A stretch of DNA of 64,000 nt from Beijerinckiaceae bacterium (GTDB lineage Bacteria; Pseudomonadota; Alphaproteobacteria; Rhizobiales; Beijerinckiaceae): the NCBI GenBank assembly GCA_027533425.1, contig JAPZUD010000005.1:310001-374000 (forward strand), read 5' to 3'. The position numbers and the translations under genes were made by a program. Of this stretch, positions 63,357-64,000 are shown in pieces (the stretch's first letter is position 1; each line of letters opens with the position of its first letter). The notes under the pieces were generated by a model. That model saw nothing but the letters and a program-made list of their open reading frames with translations. It ran no database searches and was not told the origin of the DNA.

Positions 63357-64000
63357 TCAGATGAGGAAACTCGCGATCTCGGCGAGCGGCTTCTTTTCGG
63401 TGGCATGGCGGGGGATATGGGCATCCGCTGCAGGATAGCCGGTGACCAGCAGGATGTAGGGCTTTTCCTGCGCGGGGCGCCGGCAGATCTCGTTGAGGAA
63501 GCCCATCGGGCTGGGCGTGTGCGTCAGCGTCGCCAGGCCGGCATGATGCAGGGCAGCGATCAGGAAGCCGGTGGCGATCGAGACCGATTCCGGCACGTAG
63601 TAGTTCTTGCGCATCACGCCATCGGCGCTGGGGCTCGATCGGGCGCCGAAAATCGCGATCAGCCAGGGGGCGATCTCGAGGAAGGGCTTCTGCGGATCGG
63701 TGCCGAGCGGGCGCAGCGCGGCGAGCCATTCCTCGCCCGCCTTGCCGGCATAGAAGGCGCGTTCCTCCTCCTCGGCGGCCGCACGGATGCGGGCCTTGAG
63801 CGCGGGATCGCCGATCACCGCGAAATGCCAGGGCTGGTGGTTCGCGCCATTCGGCGCCGTACCCGCTGCACGGAGGCAGGTTTCTATGATGTCCCGCGGG
63901 ACCGGCCGAGGCGAGAAATCACGGACCGTATGCCGCCGGGCAATCTCGGCGCGGAAGGCTTCGGCCCGTTCGCGCATCTCCTCCAGCGGATATTCCCGGT
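63357..64000 (-). CDS. Nitroreductase family protein, 5' end outside the window
   Basis: An FMN-dependent oxidoreductase. The frame stays open to the right edge (upstream codons give REYPLEE before MRERAEAF), and family members normally begin further upstream, so I treat it as partial. Visible parts are RRHTVRDFS (phosphate/FMN), [14 protein letters not shown] (FMN), and [15 protein letters not shown] near the C-terminus. Members reduce nitroaromatics or quinones, or dehalogenate iodotyrosine. The substrate is unknown. Confidence 0.88.
   Translation of the reverse strand, partial: REYPLEEMRERAEAFRAEIARRHTVRDFSPRPVPRDIIETCLRAAGTAPNGANHQPWHFAVIGDPALKARIRAAAEEEERAFYAGKAGEEWLAALRPLGTDPQKPFLEIAPWLIAIFGARSSPSADGVMRKNYYVPESVSIATGFLIAALHHAGLATLTHTPSPMGFLNEICRRPAQEKPYILLVTGYPAADAHIPRHATEKKPLAEIASFLI

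Overview
The window is GC-rich, densely coded chromosomal DNA of an alphaproteobacterium, most likely Hyphomicrobiales (Rhizobiales). This rests on family content and gene order: rsmE beside a plant-type gshA, a VtlR/LsrB-like LysR beside a DUF1127 gene, DUF4170-DUF374-waaA-lpxK-DUF2093, Hsp20 followed by DUF1150, an infC that starts with ATT, and glcDEF. I found no rRNA, tRNA, CRISPR array, transposase or integrase, so this is core chromosome with a few small insertions.

Layout. 1-3.9 kb: the 3' end of rsmE, gshA, a short chlorite-dismutase-family gene, a LysR regulator and a divergent DUF1127 gene with a perfect palindrome between them. 4-6.8 kb: a large uncharacterised protein with four internal repeats, and a DUF937 protein. 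6.9-10.7 kb: a Kef-type antiporter coupled to a MATE exporter, and a MAPEG protein. 10.7-15.1 kb: a lipid A/Kdo block (cysQ, DUF4170, DUF374 acyltransferase, waaA, lpxK, DUF2093). 15.2-24.6 kb: xseA, purD, a fluoroacetate-dehalogenase-like hydrolase, a patatin, tadA, an RluB-type pseudouridine synthase with an expanded repetitive tail, rsmD and mutL. 24.6-31.1 kb: an SRPBCC protein, typA, an orphan TAXI receptor, argG, a ThiF/MoeB protein and a small secreted protein. 31.1-37.8 kb: translation genes pheT, pheS, rplT, rpmI and infC, interrupted by an outer-membrane-protein gene and a small TM2 gene. 37.9-42.8 kb: a glycosyltransferase, an ABHD10-like hydrolase, the Hsp20/DUF1150 pair with a candidate heat-shock promoter and RNA thermometer, 5-formyl-THF cyclo-ligase, a CoxG-like protein and a VOC protein. 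42.9-45.4 kb: urate oxidation (puuD) and an allantoate-type amidohydrolase. 45.5-51.7 kb: a cytochrome c, a LysR regulator and glcD-glcE-[AT-rich TM-receiver gene]-glcF. 51.7-59.1 kb: a NhaD-like antiporter, a class II glutamine amidotransferase, a transglutaminase, a DMT exporter and polA. 59.3-64 kb: rpsA, then a leftward run of a GHNGGPP-motif protein, GNAT, XRE-cupin regulator, rhomboid protease and a nitroreductase cut by the window edge.

The most unusual item is a compositionally foreign membrane-anchored receiver-domain gene placed exactly between glcE and glcF, apparently using the translation-start region that would be expected to serve glcF. Other leads are the four-repeat protein, the regulator/DUF1127 operator, the Hsp20 leader, the dehalogenase with a complete defluorinase residue set, and the TM2 gene inside the infC-rpmI-rplT run. 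All calls were made by reading the sequence; no database search was run.
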